A stretch of DNA of 64,000 bases from Bradyrhizobium sp. CER78. GTDB lineage: Bacteria > Pseudomonadota > Alphaproteobacteria > Rhizobiales > Xanthobacteraceae. The notes beneath the pieces were generated by a model. The model searched no databases, was not told the DNA's origin, and was given only the letters and a program-made list of their open reading frames with translations. The translations under genes and the position numbers were made by a program. The stretch lies in the NCBI RefSeq assembly GCF_029846235.1, contig NZ_JARVWP010000007.1, forward strand, positions 248,001 to 312,000, in the 5' to 3' direction. This document shows, in pieces, positions 8,115-15,847 of this stretch. Within the stretch, counting starts at the first letter, position 1. Every line of letters starts with the position of its first letter.

Positions 8115-8145
8115 AAGGGCCGCACCTTCGGGTGCGGCCCTTTTT
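8115..8145 (+). terminator. Intrinsic terminator of cspA
   Basis: A 12-bp perfect stem (8115-8126 with 8131-8142) closed by a TTCG tetraloop and followed by a T-run to 8145. It also separates cspA from the convergent pilus gene ending at 8204. Confidence 0.93.
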
Positions 8146-8203
8146 GTCTGCATCGCCGTCTTGTCGCCGCGATCCGGAGCGCTGCGACCAACGCGAAGCA
8201 TCA

Positions 8204-8845
8204 TTAGTATGTCGAGCAGATCGTCGGCATGGTTGCTAACGTCGGAGCGTAGAACACGCAACGCGACTGCCGCGGCCTTGTATAGGCGACGTCGCTGAGA
8301 TTGATGCCGCTCTTGGCCATCACATAGCCGACCGCCGGAACGTATTTGTAGCTCACCTCGCTGAAGATTAGATAGGTATCCGCAACCAGCAGCGCCGGCG
8401 GAACGACGCTGGTCACGATGTCACCCTGACTGCGGCTCGAGGCCGTCACCGTAGCCTGCGTCGCGCCCGAGGCGATCGTCCCGGCCTTGCTCCACTGGAT
8501 GTGCGCGATGTTCGAATTATCGACGTAGATTTCCGACAGCGTGACCTTGGTCGGCGACGCATCGTAGGGCGTCATGATGCCGACGCTGGCGCTGAAGAAG
8601 TTCTGCAGGTCGGCGTCCACCACCTGCGTCGCCTGCGAGGTGAGATCTGACGCGGCGCGCGCCATCAGCGTGACCTTGCGGTCGACCGCAACGCCGGATG
8701 AGAATTCGACGGTGCCGAAGAACATCACCAGCATCAGCGGCACGACAAAGGCAAACTCGACGGCGGCAAGGCCCCGGCGGTCACGCGCGAGCGCAGCAAC
8801 GGAGCGCAGCAGGGCCGCGGGCAGGGTTTTCACGACCTTGCTCAT
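8204..8845 (-). CDS. TadE/TadG-family pilus assembly protein (distal gene)
   Basis: 213-aa protein of the Flp/Tad pilus system, probably a pseudopilin or TadG-like surface component. Near the N-terminus, RDRRGLAAVEFAFVVPLML is a prepilin-like segment: a Gly, then Glu five residues into the hydrophobic stretch, as in TadE/TadF. The remainder is an exported beta-rich domain. The ATG at 8845 overlaps the stop of the preceding tadE-like gene (ATGA, 8842-8845), which shows coupling and fixes the start. The protein ends with Cys residues (SRCVFYAP, TICSTY) that could form disulphides. Too short for canonical TadG with a von Willebrand domain. Confidence 0.82.
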   Translation of the reverse strand: MSKVVKTLPAALLRSVAALARDRRGLAAVEFAFVVPLMLVMFFGTVEFSSGVAVDRKVTLMARAASDLTSQATQVVDADLQNFFSASVGIMTPYDASPTKVTLSEIYVDNSNIAHIQWSKAGTIASGATQATVTASSRSQGDIVTSVVPPALLVADTYLIFSEVSYKYVPAVGYVMAKSGINLSDVAYTRPRQSRCVFYAPTLATMPTICSTY

Positions 8846-9390
8846 GAGCACGTGGTCCCGGCGGTTCCGGACGGCTCGTTCTTGAACGTCGCAGTCGCGA
8901 TCAGGAGCCGCTTGCCATTGGGCAGGTTCGAAGCGTTGAAGCCGAGCTGGGTGACAAACAGCTGCCACTGATAGAACAGCCGGACCACCACCACGTCGCC
9001 GTCCTTGCCGGGACACCATTTCACCTGGGTCGGGTCGGTGATCGGCGTGATGTTGACGCTGCTGAAGCCGGTCGCAGACGGATAGCTGCGGACGTCGACG
9101 TAGATGCCGTTGTTGCAGTCGAACAGCGTCGTGATCTTGTTACAGACGTAGGCCTTGAACTGCGCCTGGGTATAGCTCAAGCCCTGAGCCTGGCCGGTCA
9201 TGATGAAACGCGACGAATCCTGCGTCACCGTCTCGAGCACCTGGCTGGCGAAGAAGATCATTGCCACTTCGATGATCGCAAAAAGCAATCCGAAGAACAG
9301 CGGCGCGACCATCGCGAATTCCACCGCGGTCACACCGTGACGGTCTCGGCGAAAGCGACGGAGGAGGCGGGCAAAAGCGGTCAACGGCAT
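8842..9390 (-). CDS. TadE-family pseudopilin (proximal gene)
   Basis: 182 aa from the ATG at 9390 (protein MPLTAFARLLRRFRRD). The segment RHGVTAVEFAMVAPLFFGLL is the TadE-like N-terminal motif: Gly processing site, Glu at +5 and a hydrophobic helix, so it is likely cleaved by the CpaA prepilin peptidase encoded 5 kb away. The exported domain has several Cys residues and ends with one (GTAGTTCS). It forms a two-gene operon with the TadE/G-like gene overlapping its 3' end. A CtrA-like box lies about 90 bp upstream. Confidence 0.85.
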   Translation of the reverse strand: MPLTAFARLLRRFRRDRHGVTAVEFAMVAPLFFGLLFAIIEVAMIFFASQVLETVTQDSSRFIMTGQAQGLSYTQAQFKAYVCNKITTLFDCNNGIYVDVRSYPSATGFSSVNITPITDPTQVKWCPGKDGDVVVVRLFYQWQLFVTQLGFNASNLPNGKRLLIATATFKNEPSGTAGTTCS

Positions 9391-9479
9391 CAACGACCCC
9401 GGATCAACATGGCGGCAACAACTACCCAAGAGTCATTGTCGAAGTATTTCGCCGGATCGAGACAGAGCGACCCGATCCG

Positions 9480-9495
9480 TTAGGTCTTCATTAAC
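9480..9495 (+). promoter_or_regulatory. CtrA-like box upstream of the tadE-like operon
   Basis: TTAG-N7-TTAAC differs by one base from the alphaproteobacterial CtrA consensus TTAA-N7-TTAAC. It lies about 90 bp ahead of the tadE-like start. The motif is short, so a chance match is possible. Confidence 0.35.
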
Positions 9496-9561
9496 CATCC
9501 CGGGTGAACGGCCTGCGATCGACCAAGGCTCCGGCGCGTGGGGCGCCGGACCGGACACGCG

Positions 9562-10068
9562 TCAGTTCTGCGGCTTCGCGGCTCCGCCCGAGCCGGTGGC
9601 CTGATTGTTGAGCGTACCGGCCTGTTCCATGGTCGCCCTGAAGTAGGTGTCGCCATCGCCGAGGGTGATGCGGCGCTGACAGACCGGCATGCAGCTGTAG
9701 GTCTCGCGATCGATGCCGCGGTAGACGGTGACAAGCTGGTCGGTCGGACCTTCGACCTGGATCTGGCGATCCACCAGCACCTGTCCGGTGCGGTCGAGTG
9801 CGATGAAATTGGTCGCGCCATAGCCCTTGCCGGTCACAACGACGACCCCGCCATTCTGCAGTGTGACGTCGGCGATCAAGGGATTGCCGACCACGATCGT
9901 GGCGATGCCGCCGGGCAGCTTGACGAGCTTGGCCTGATCGACATTGACCGCAATCCGATCCGGATCCGGCGCAGCCGTTGCGAGCGCGGGCCCCAGCAGC
10001 AGGGCTGCGGCCAGCGAGATGAATCCAATGCGCGTGACGGCGCGAATGCGTTGGGACTGAAACGACAT
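9562..10068 (-). CDS. Stand-alone secretin N-domain (CpaC N-terminal-like) pilus protein
   Basis: 168-aa exported protein. A signal peptide (GFISLAAALLLGPALATAAPD) precedes a domain resembling the N-terminal part of CpaC secretins: DQAKLVKLPGGIATIVVGNPLIADV and GKGYGATNFIALD, matching the pattern of the real CpaC at 15850 (KSIVIDLPRDIKDVLVADP, GATVGQTNIVFFD). There is no secretin pore domain. Two Cys residues in SCMPVCQRR could pair. It is a separate gene next to the tadE-like pair, so probably an accessory periplasmic part of the Flp pilus channel. Exact role unknown. Confidence 0.75.
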   Translation of the reverse strand: MSFQSQRIRAVTRIGFISLAAALLLGPALATAAPDPDRIAVNVDQAKLVKLPGGIATIVVGNPLIADVTLQNGGVVVVTGKGYGATNFIALDRTGQVLVDRQIQVEGPTDQLVTVYRGIDRETYSCMPVCQRRITLGDGDTYFRATMEQAGTLNNQATGSGGAAKPQN

Positions 10069-10371
10069 ACTCTACCCCGGGACGTTCACAAGCCGGCAAA
10101 GGCGATACGCAGCGGACCGGCGCCCGACGCAGGCAAATCTGACGGCAATTCATTTAAGAAGAGCAAAAATCGACCGCCGAATTGCGCGGATGTCACGACT
10201 TCCCGAGCCGGCAAGCCTGATGTCCGCGACCTCGCCCGGAAATGCCCGGTCGTCGATGCGGTCGTCCTGCGGCAGCGGCGGCGCGTGATCGAATCGCCCG
10301 TTCCGCGGTTATCCCAATCTTAAGAGTCTCCACGCAGTTTCTGCGCCAGCCACAACCACAGGGCGCACCAC
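10069..10371. other. Intergenic region between the secretin-domain gene and the PAP2 gene
   Basis: About 300 bp between divergent genes. I see a CtrA-like box at 10308-10323 and no terminator, repeat or convincing gene. Confidence 0.5.
10308..10323 (-). promoter_or_regulatory. CtrA-like box in the divergent PAP2/secretin-domain region
   Basis: On the minus strand TTAA-N7-ATAAC, one mismatch from TTAA-N7-TTAAC. It is 240 bp from the secretin-domain gene start and 50 bp from the PAP2 start, so the target is uncertain. Confidence 0.25.
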
Positions 10372-11445
10372 GTGTCGTCGATATCACGAATCGAAAAGCG
10401 CGCCGCCGATTCCGGCGCCCGCGGCCTGATTGCCGACCCTGCTCGGATTCGTGACGCGGCGGCGCGCTGGATGATGTTCAGCGACTTCGGTGACGCCGCG
10501 CAGCGCCACATGGCGATCGCGTGGTCCTGCATCGTCGCATGCATTCTTGCCGACGTGGTCTGGCTGCCAAATTCAGGGCTTTCGTTCGCATCGTCGAACT
10601 GGATTACGATACTGCAAGGCATGGCATATTGCGCGATCGCGGCCGCATTCATCGCCATCGCGTCCAATCGGCTCGGCGCCGATCAGCGACGTCCGGCCGC
10701 CCTGTTGCGGCGTGGCCTGTTCATGACCGAGTTGTTCTGGCGCGCGCTGCTGCCGATCAGCGCGCTGCTGACCGCGGGCAGCACGCTCAGCTACCTGATC
10801 GCAGCATCGAAGCTGCCGCTCAGAGATGATGTTCTGGCGGGCGTCGATCATCTGCTGGGGTTCGACTGGCCGACCTTCCTGGCCGCGACAAACTCGCATT
10901 CGTTCGTCGCGACGCTGCTGACGACGGCCTACCAAAGCACCGGGCTGCTGTCGCAGCTGGTCCTTGGTTGGCTGATCCTGCAACGGCGTGGCGACCGGCT
11001 CGCGGAGTTCATCGCCGTCCTCAGCTTGAGCGCGGTCGCGCTGTGCATCGGCATGTGGCTGATCCTGGCCGCGGGCGCGTTCGCCTATTTCCACCCCGCC
11101 CCGCACAGCTACGAGCACTTTGCAGCGCTCGGCGACATGTGGACGTTCGGGCGGACCTTCGCGATGCTGCGAGACGGATCGCTGTCGGCCGTCGACATGG
11201 CAAAGGTCGACGGCATCGTCAGCTTTCCCTCGTTTCACACCATGCTCGGCGTGATGACGATCTATGCTGCGCGCGACACGCGCTGGCTCGTCGTTCCCGT
11301 GTTCGTCGTGAACGCAACGATGATCGTCGCGACGATGCCCGTGGGAGGTCATCACCTCGCCGACGTCCTGGCCGGCGGCGGCCTGACCATTGCCGCCATC
11401 CTCATCGCTCGTCGCTCTGCCAGGCCATCCGTCAGCAGGACTTAA
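10372..11445 (+). CDS. PAP2-superfamily membrane phosphatase or transferase (Aur1/Ipt1-like)
   Basis: 357-aa polytopic membrane protein. The PAP2 catalytic signatures are in the C-terminal third: SFPSFHTMLGVMTIYAA (PSxH motif) and MPVGGHHLADVLAGG (H-x3-D motif), as in the PAP2_3 subgroup that acts on lipid phosphates or transfers phospho-head groups. Hydrophobic helices fill the rest. The start is uncertain: GTG 10372, with AGGG upstream, is used here; ATG 10471 is an alternative that trims a hydrophilic 33-residue leader. It lies alone between pilus genes, convergent with the next gene with only 42 bp between them. Substrate unknown. Confidence 0.7.
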   Translation: MSSISRIEKRAADSGARGLIADPARIRDAAARWMMFSDFGDAAQRHMAIAWSCIVACILADVVWLPNSGLSFASSNWITILQGMAYCAIAAAFIAIASNRLGADQRRPAALLRRGLFMTELFWRALLPISALLTAGSTLSYLIAASKLPLRDDVLAGVDHLLGFDWPTFLAATNSHSFVATLLTTAYQSTGLLSQLVLGWLILQRRGDRLAEFIAVLSLSAVALCIGMWLILAAGAFAYFHPAPHSYEHFAALGDMWTFGRTFAMLRDGSLSAVDMAKVDGIVSFPSFHTMLGVMTIYAARDTRWLVVPVFVVNATMIVATMPVGGHHLADVLAGGGLTIAAILIARRSARPSVSRT

Positions 11446-11487
11446 GCTGCCACTTCGCAGCGACCACGTCGTAAGACTACAACGGCT

Positions 11488-12933
11488 TCAGCTGGCGGCG
11501 CGGACGTGAACGACCACGCGATCGTCGGCATAGAGCCGCTGCCATCCTCCGATATGATCCAGCAATCTGGAAGCCGGCGTGTCCGGAGCGAGCATCACCG
11601 CATCGATATCATTGGTCTCGAGCAGGCTGAGGAAACCGTTGACGTCCTTGAGCTGAAGCGCGCGGGCCAAGCCCATCCCGAACGTCTCGCCGTAGAGTTC
11701 GGCGCGCCCGTCGATGAACACCGGCACCTGGCGCCAGATCAGATATCCGCCGAACTGCAGATCGTTGAGCAGCCGCCTGACGTTGTGCGCCTTCATCGCG
11801 TCAACCGCGGCAGCCGGCGAATAGATCGGCGGCGGCGATATGACCTGACGCGCCGCAGCAACTGACGTCCACGCGCAAAGTCCGGCGAGGAGGATTGCGG
11901 CTGGAACGGCCCTCGGGCGAACGGTAGAAGAGGCACGCAGCCGGAACTGGGTTGCGACCGGCGTGAGCACAGCGAGCGGCAGCAGCAGCGCGAACAGCTC
12001 GAGATTTCTGACGTGAGACAGGGCCATGTGCAGCAAGCCCAGCACCAGAAGGATTCGCGGCAGCGGCAACCTCGCCCCGTAAAAGAGCGCAGCGCCGAGC
12101 AGGCCGAGGATGGACAGCGCGAACGGGTCGATCTCGCTGAACGTCGCCGGCCTCCATTCCTGGATGAGATGCAGCAATTCACCGAGGCCCAAAATCTTCA
12201 GCGAGGCGAGGATCGAGCCCCATCCGTAGGGTGTGATGCAGCACGCCGCCAGCGCGCCGATGCCGAACGCTGCCCAGCGCAGCGCCAGCGCCCACCTTTG
12301 AGCCGGCAGGGCATTCCACAGCGCATCGAGCGCAAATGCGCCGACCAGCACCAGGCCGAACAGAAAGCTGCCATGCAGGTTGGCCCACAGAGCGATCAGC
12401 GGCAGCAGCCAGAGCGAAGGCGCATCGCGCCGTTCGCTGGCGGTCATCAGGCCGTTCGCCCAGACCAGCATGATGGGCATCACCAGCACATGCGGACGGG
12501 CCAGCAGGTGTCCGGAGGTCAGGACCAGCGCCGCAAGGGCGATCAGGCTCGCATAGATCGCCGGCAGCGCGCGGCTGAGGATCGCGGTCAGCAGCGCGAA
12601 GCTGGCGGCAGCACAGGCCGCGGCCAGCGCCGCCGGGCCGGTCCACCCGGCGAGGTCATAGGCCTTCGCGAACAGGACCTGCGCCAGCCAGGACGACGAC
12701 ACCCACGGCGCACCGGCCTTGGTGAATGAATAGATGTCGACCGACGGCAGTGTGCGGTGGTCGAGGATCCAGCGGCCGACGACAATCTGCCAGTAGGTAT
12801 CGGAATCGGCGAGCAGCCGGTCGCCGACGAACAGCAGCAGCGCGTAAACGCCGCACGCCATCCAGAACCAGGCCGGGATCTCGGCGAACGCGGAGGCCCT
12901 CGCCCGCGAGAAGGTCGCCGTCTCAACGCTCAT
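11488..12933 (-). CDS. Polytopic membrane protein, glycosyltransferase-39-like
   Basis: 481 aa with about ten or more hydrophobic segments. The first external loop contains LADSDTYWQIVVGRWIL, with Asp in the position where GT-C (mannosyltransferase/ArnT-like) enzymes have their catalytic acid, followed by the conserved-looking SFTKAGAPWVSSSWLAQVLF. The C-terminus is soluble (FIDGRAELYGETFGMGLARA). This pattern is seen in bacterial proteins annotated as hypothetical or glycosyltransferase-like; I do not recognise a specific family member. It is 24 bp upstream of the desaturase-family gene's 3' end in minus-strand order, so the two may be co-transcribed (desaturase first). Confidence 0.55.
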   Translation of the reverse strand: MSVETATFSRARASAFAEIPAWFWMACGVYALLLFVGDRLLADSDTYWQIVVGRWILDHRTLPSVDIYSFTKAGAPWVSSSWLAQVLFAKAYDLAGWTGPAALAAACAAASFALLTAILSRALPAIYASLIALAALVLTSGHLLARPHVLVMPIMLVWANGLMTASERRDAPSLWLLPLIALWANLHGSFLFGLVLVGAFALDALWNALPAQRWALALRWAAFGIGALAACCITPYGWGSILASLKILGLGELLHLIQEWRPATFSEIDPFALSILGLLGAALFYGARLPLPRILLVLGLLHMALSHVRNLELFALLLPLAVLTPVATQFRLRASSTVRPRAVPAAILLAGLCAWTSVAAARQVISPPPIYSPAAAVDAMKAHNVRRLLNDLQFGGYLIWRQVPVFIDGRAELYGETFGMGLARALQLKDVNGFLSLLETNDIDAVMLAPDTPASRLLDHIGGWQRLYADDRVVVHVRAAS

Positions 12934-12957
12934 GATGGCACCCGGCGGCCACCGGCG

Positions 12958-13788
12958 TCACTGCCGGAACGGATAGGCCAGCTGTCCGCCGATCTCGGTC
13001 GGCACGCCCTGCTCGGCATCGACGCCGTAATCTTCCGGAAGCTTGCCTTCGGGCATGCGGAACGTCCCGAACAGAATATCCCAGAGCGGGAACGTGCCTG
13101 CGAAATTGGTGTCGCCGCCGTCCTCGAGCCCGGTGTGATGCCAGCGATGAAATACCGGCGTCGCGATCACATATTTGAACGGGCCGAGCGTCCAGTTCAG
13201 GTTGGCGTGCACGAACGCCGAGTGGAACGTGGTGAACGGTCCGACCCACAGCATGATGTTCGGCGAGATGCCGGCCATCAGCAGGATCACGTCGACGGTG
13301 ATCGTGCCGATCAGAAGATTGACCGGATGGAAGCGTGCTGCGGAGATCCATTCAAGATCCTCGGAGGAGTGATGAATGGCGTGGTACTTCCAGAAGTCGC
13401 CGCGGTGGAACATCCGGTGCAGCCAGTACAGCATGAAATCGGAGCCGACGAGGAAGATGATGGACTGCAGCCAGAGCGGAAGCTGCGCCAGCGGACCGTG
13501 CCCGTTCTCGTAGAACGCGATCAGATCGTCGGCGCCGTGAACGTTGAACACCACGGCCGCGCCCACCACCAGCAGCCCGATGCGCAGCACGCGGGCGAAC
13601 ACCGGCACGAAGAACCAGTAGCAGATGTCGGTGACCAGCTCACGCTTCTGCCACCATGGCTTGCCGGGATTGCAGGCCCAGAAATGGGTGAGCACCGTGA
13701 AGAACAGCGCCAGCGCGATCGTGATCGGCACCACCTTCATCATCGTCTGGCCGATCATTTCGATGACTTCAAAGGGAAGGCTGGGCAT
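12958..13788 (-). CDS. Sterol desaturase / fatty acid hydroxylase family protein
   Basis: 276-aa membrane di-iron enzyme, starting MPSLPFEVIEMIGQTM at the ATG 13788. Histidine clusters that bind the two irons are visible: LHRMFHRGDFWKYHAIHHSS near the middle and HRWHHTG later. Hydrophobic helices flank them. Family members hydroxylate or desaturate lipids (sterols, hopanoids, fatty acids); the substrate cannot be told. It sits between two pilus gene blocks and probably heads a short operon with the downstream membrane protein gene. Confidence 0.82.
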   Translation of the reverse strand: MPSLPFEVIEMIGQTMMKVVPITIALALFFTVLTHFWACNPGKPWWQKRELVTDICYWFFVPVFARVLRIGLLVVGAAVVFNVHGADDLIAFYENGHGPLAQLPLWLQSIIFLVGSDFMLYWLHRMFHRGDFWKYHAIHHSSEDLEWISAARFHPVNLLIGTITVDVILLMAGISPNIMLWVGPFTTFHSAFVHANLNWTLGPFKYVIATPVFHRWHHTGLEDGGDTNFAGTFPLWDILFGTFRMPEGKLPEDYGVDAEQGVPTEIGGQLAYPFRQ

Positions 13789-13896
13789 GACGGCCTCATT
13801 CGACGGAAGCCTCATGGGTACAGATGTGCACTTAAGGAGCCGTGAACAGGTGAGCTCAGCGGTCCTCAGCAACAATCCGCAATTTGAACCGACCGC

Positions 13897-13912
13897 TTAA
13901 TCCCAAATTTAC
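13897..13912 (+). promoter_or_regulatory. CtrA-like box upstream of the flp pilin gene
   Basis: TTAA-N7-TTTAC, one mismatch from TTAA-N7-TTAAC, 155 bp ahead of the pilin ATG. CtrA control of pilin is known for Caulobacter pilA. Single-motif evidence only. Confidence 0.35.
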
Positions 13913-14066
13913 TGTGCGCAACAAGTGCGGGTTCCCACTGTGTTTGTGCGATCAAATTAACTGCACCGAAATTGTCGAACCGTAGGGTGCCGCAATGGTC
14001 ACGGTGCTGAGAACGCCGGCGAGACCAAACCTAGTTCGACCAGCCACGTGCACACAGGAGTTACTT

Positions 14067-14231
14067 ATGAAGAACCTCGTTTCGCGCTTCGTGAAGGACG
14101 AGTCGGGCGCGACCGCCATCGAATACGGCCTGATCGCCACCGGTATCGCCATCGCGATCATCGCTGCAGTCAACGGCGTCGGCACCAAGCTCTCGGGCAC
14201 CTTCAGCACGATCGCCGGTTCGCTGAAGTAA
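14067..14231 (+). CDS. Flp-family type IVb pilin
   Basis: 54-aa major pilin precursor. The start is the ATG at 14067 with an AGGAG ribosome-binding site 6 nt upstream. The sequence KNLVSRFVKDESGATAIEYG has the Flp signature: a Gly processing site followed by ATAIEYGLI, with Glu at +5 and the Glu-Tyr pair, then a single hydrophobic helix. Cleaved by CpaA and assembled into Flp pili by the Cpa/Tad machine downstream. It is followed by a terminator at 14255-14281, so it can be expressed at higher level than the machinery. Confidence 0.95.
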   Translation: MKNLVSRFVKDESGATAIEYGLIATGIAIAIIAAVNGVGTKLSGTFSTIAGSLK

Positions 14232-14254
14232 GCCGGTTCCGACGAACTCGCATC

Positions 14255-14281
14255 AAAGGTCCCGGCATCCCCGGGACCTTT
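14255..14281 (+). terminator. Terminator after the flp pilin gene
   Basis: An 11-bp perfect stem (14255-14265 with 14271-14281) and a 5-nt loop. The T-tract after it is weak (TTTGCTATTTG), so some read-through into cpaA is likely. Confidence 0.75.
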
Positions 14282-14400
14282 GCTATTTGTCGGGGGCCGC
14301 GGCGGCCTCCGCCTGGGCGCCGGCGGTCCTTTCCCGATTGTTCACCATTGGCCGCTAGCGTCGGGTCTCGACCGCAGCACCAGCTTGACGGCATGAATCC

Positions 14401-14925
14401 ATGATCCTCGACATCGCACGCTTGATACTGTTTCCGGCCCTGATGGCCTTTGCGGCGGCGAGCGATCTGTTGACCATGACGATCCCGAACCGGATCTCGC
14501 TGGCGCTGGTGGCCGGCTTCTTCGTGCTGGCGCCGCTGACCGGGATGGGCGTCCACGACATCCTCAGCCATGCCGGCGCGGGCGCGCTGGTTCTGGTGGT
14601 CGCATTCGGCATGTTCGCGATGGGCTGGGTCGGCGGCGGAGACGCCAAGGTCGCGGCCGCGGCCGGACTGTGGTTCGGCTTCGAGCATCTGCTCCACTAT
14701 CTGGTCTTTGCCTCGCTGTTCGGCGGCGCACTGACCGTACTGCTGCTGCAGCTCCGGCAATGGCCGCTGCCCTACCCGCTCGCGTCCCAGGCCTGGCTCA
14801 GCCGCCTGCACGACAAGCAAACCGGCATCCCCTACGGCATCGCACTCGCCCTCGGCGCCCTGCTGATCTATCCGGAAACGGACTGGATCAAGACCATTGA
14901 TCTCGCGCACTTCGCATTGCGCTGA
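14401..14925 (+). CDS. cpaA: Prepilin peptidase CpaA (A24 family)
   Basis: 174-aa integral membrane aspartic protease that cleaves Flp and TadE-type prepilins. Two catalytic aspartates are visible: AAASDLLTMTIPN near the N-terminus and GWVGGGDAKVAAAA (GxGD motif) in the middle. It lacks the N-terminal methyltransferase domain of large PilD enzymes, as normal for CpaA/TadV. It follows the pilin gene by 170 bp and precedes cpaB by 127 bp. Confidence 0.93.
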   Translation: MILDIARLILFPALMAFAAASDLLTMTIPNRISLALVAGFFVLAPLTGMGVHDILSHAGAGALVLVVAFGMFAMGWVGGGDAKVAAAAGLWFGFEHLLHYLVFASLFGGALTVLLLQLRQWPLPYPLASQAWLSRLHDKQTGIPYGIALALGALLIYPETDWIKTIDLAHFALR

Positions 14926-14934
14926 GAAAGCAGC

Positions 14935-14950
14935 GGTAACCGCCCGTTAA
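14935..14950 (-). promoter_or_regulatory. CtrA-like box upstream of cpaB
   Basis: Minus strand reads TTAA-N7-TTACC, one mismatch from TTAA-N7-TTAAC. A second TTAACC half-site lies at 14971-14976. It is in the cpaA-cpaB gap, where a promoter for the cpaB-tadC operon would be expected. Confidence 0.35.
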
Positions 14951-15052
14951 GGCGATTTAGATACGCCTCATTAACCATGCTTTGACGAATAGCTGGTCAA
15001 CTCCCATCACGGCGGCGGCAGCGTCGCGGCGTCATGTGGAAAGTGAAGCGTA

Positions 15053-15847
15053 ATGGATAAGGCCCGCATTCTGGTCCTGGCAATTGCAGGTTGCGCCGGC
15101 CTAGCGGCGCTCTATTTGGCAAGCGGAAGCGACGACAAGCCGGCGCCGCCTCCGCCGGTCGCGCAACTGCCCACCGTCGACATCCTGGTCGCGAAAACCG
15201 ACATCGGCCTCGGCCAGGCCGTGAAGCCCGAAGATTTGCAGTGGCAGACCTGGCCGGCGGCAACCGCCAGCGCCAGCTTCATGCGCAGGGACAGCCACGC
15301 CGAAGCGATCAAGGACGTCACCGGTTCGATCGCGCGCGCGCCGTTCATCCAGGGCGAGCCGATTCGCGAGCAGAAGCTCGTCAAGGCCGACGGAAGCGGC
15401 TTCATGGCCGCGATCCTGCCGACCGGCATGCGGGCGGTATCGACCGAAATCTCGCCCGAGACCGGCGCCGGCGGCTTCATCCTGCCGAATGACCGGGTCG
15501 ACGTCCTGCTGTCGAAGCGCGACAAGAATCCGGACCGCAACGGCGCCGACATCGTCAACTCCGAGGTGATCCTGACCAATATCCGCGTGCTTGCGATCGA
15601 CCAGGCGCCGAAGGAGAAGGACGGCACCAACGCACTGATCGGCAAGACGGTGACGCTGGAGCTGAAGCCCGAACAGACCGAGACGCTGGCGCGCGCGCGC
15701 CAGAGCGGCGTCCTGTCGCTGGCGCTGCGCAGCATCGCCGACAACAACGCGCCCGAAACCAGGATCGACGACAACCACACGAGGCGCGGTGAGACGATCA
15801 ACGTCATCCGCTTCGGCGTTGCCAACCAGGCAACGATGCAGAAGTGA
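15053..15847 (+). CDS. cpaB: Flp pilus assembly protein CpaB (RcpC)
   Basis: 264 aa. A single N-terminal membrane segment (ILVLAIAGCAGLAALYLASG) anchors a periplasmic SAF-domain protein: VDILVAKTDIGLGQAVKPEDL is the typical SAF start and IARAPFIQGEPIREQKLV follows. CpaB/RcpC is a periplasmic partner of the CpaC secretin. The stop overlaps the GTG (15844) that may start cpaC, indicating tight translational coupling. First gene of the long cpaB-C-D-E-F-tadB-tadC run. Confidence 0.93.
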   Translation: MDKARILVLAIAGCAGLAALYLASGSDDKPAPPPPVAQLPTVDILVAKTDIGLGQAVKPEDLQWQTWPAATASASFMRRDSHAEAIKDVTGSIARAPFIQGEPIREQKLVKADGSGFMAAILPTGMRAVSTEISPETGAGGFILPNDRVDVLLSKRDKNPDRNGADIVNSEVILTNIRVLAIDQAPKEKDGTNALIGKTVTLELKPEQTETLARARQSGVLSLALRSIADNNAPETRIDDNHTRRGETINVIRFGVANQATMQK

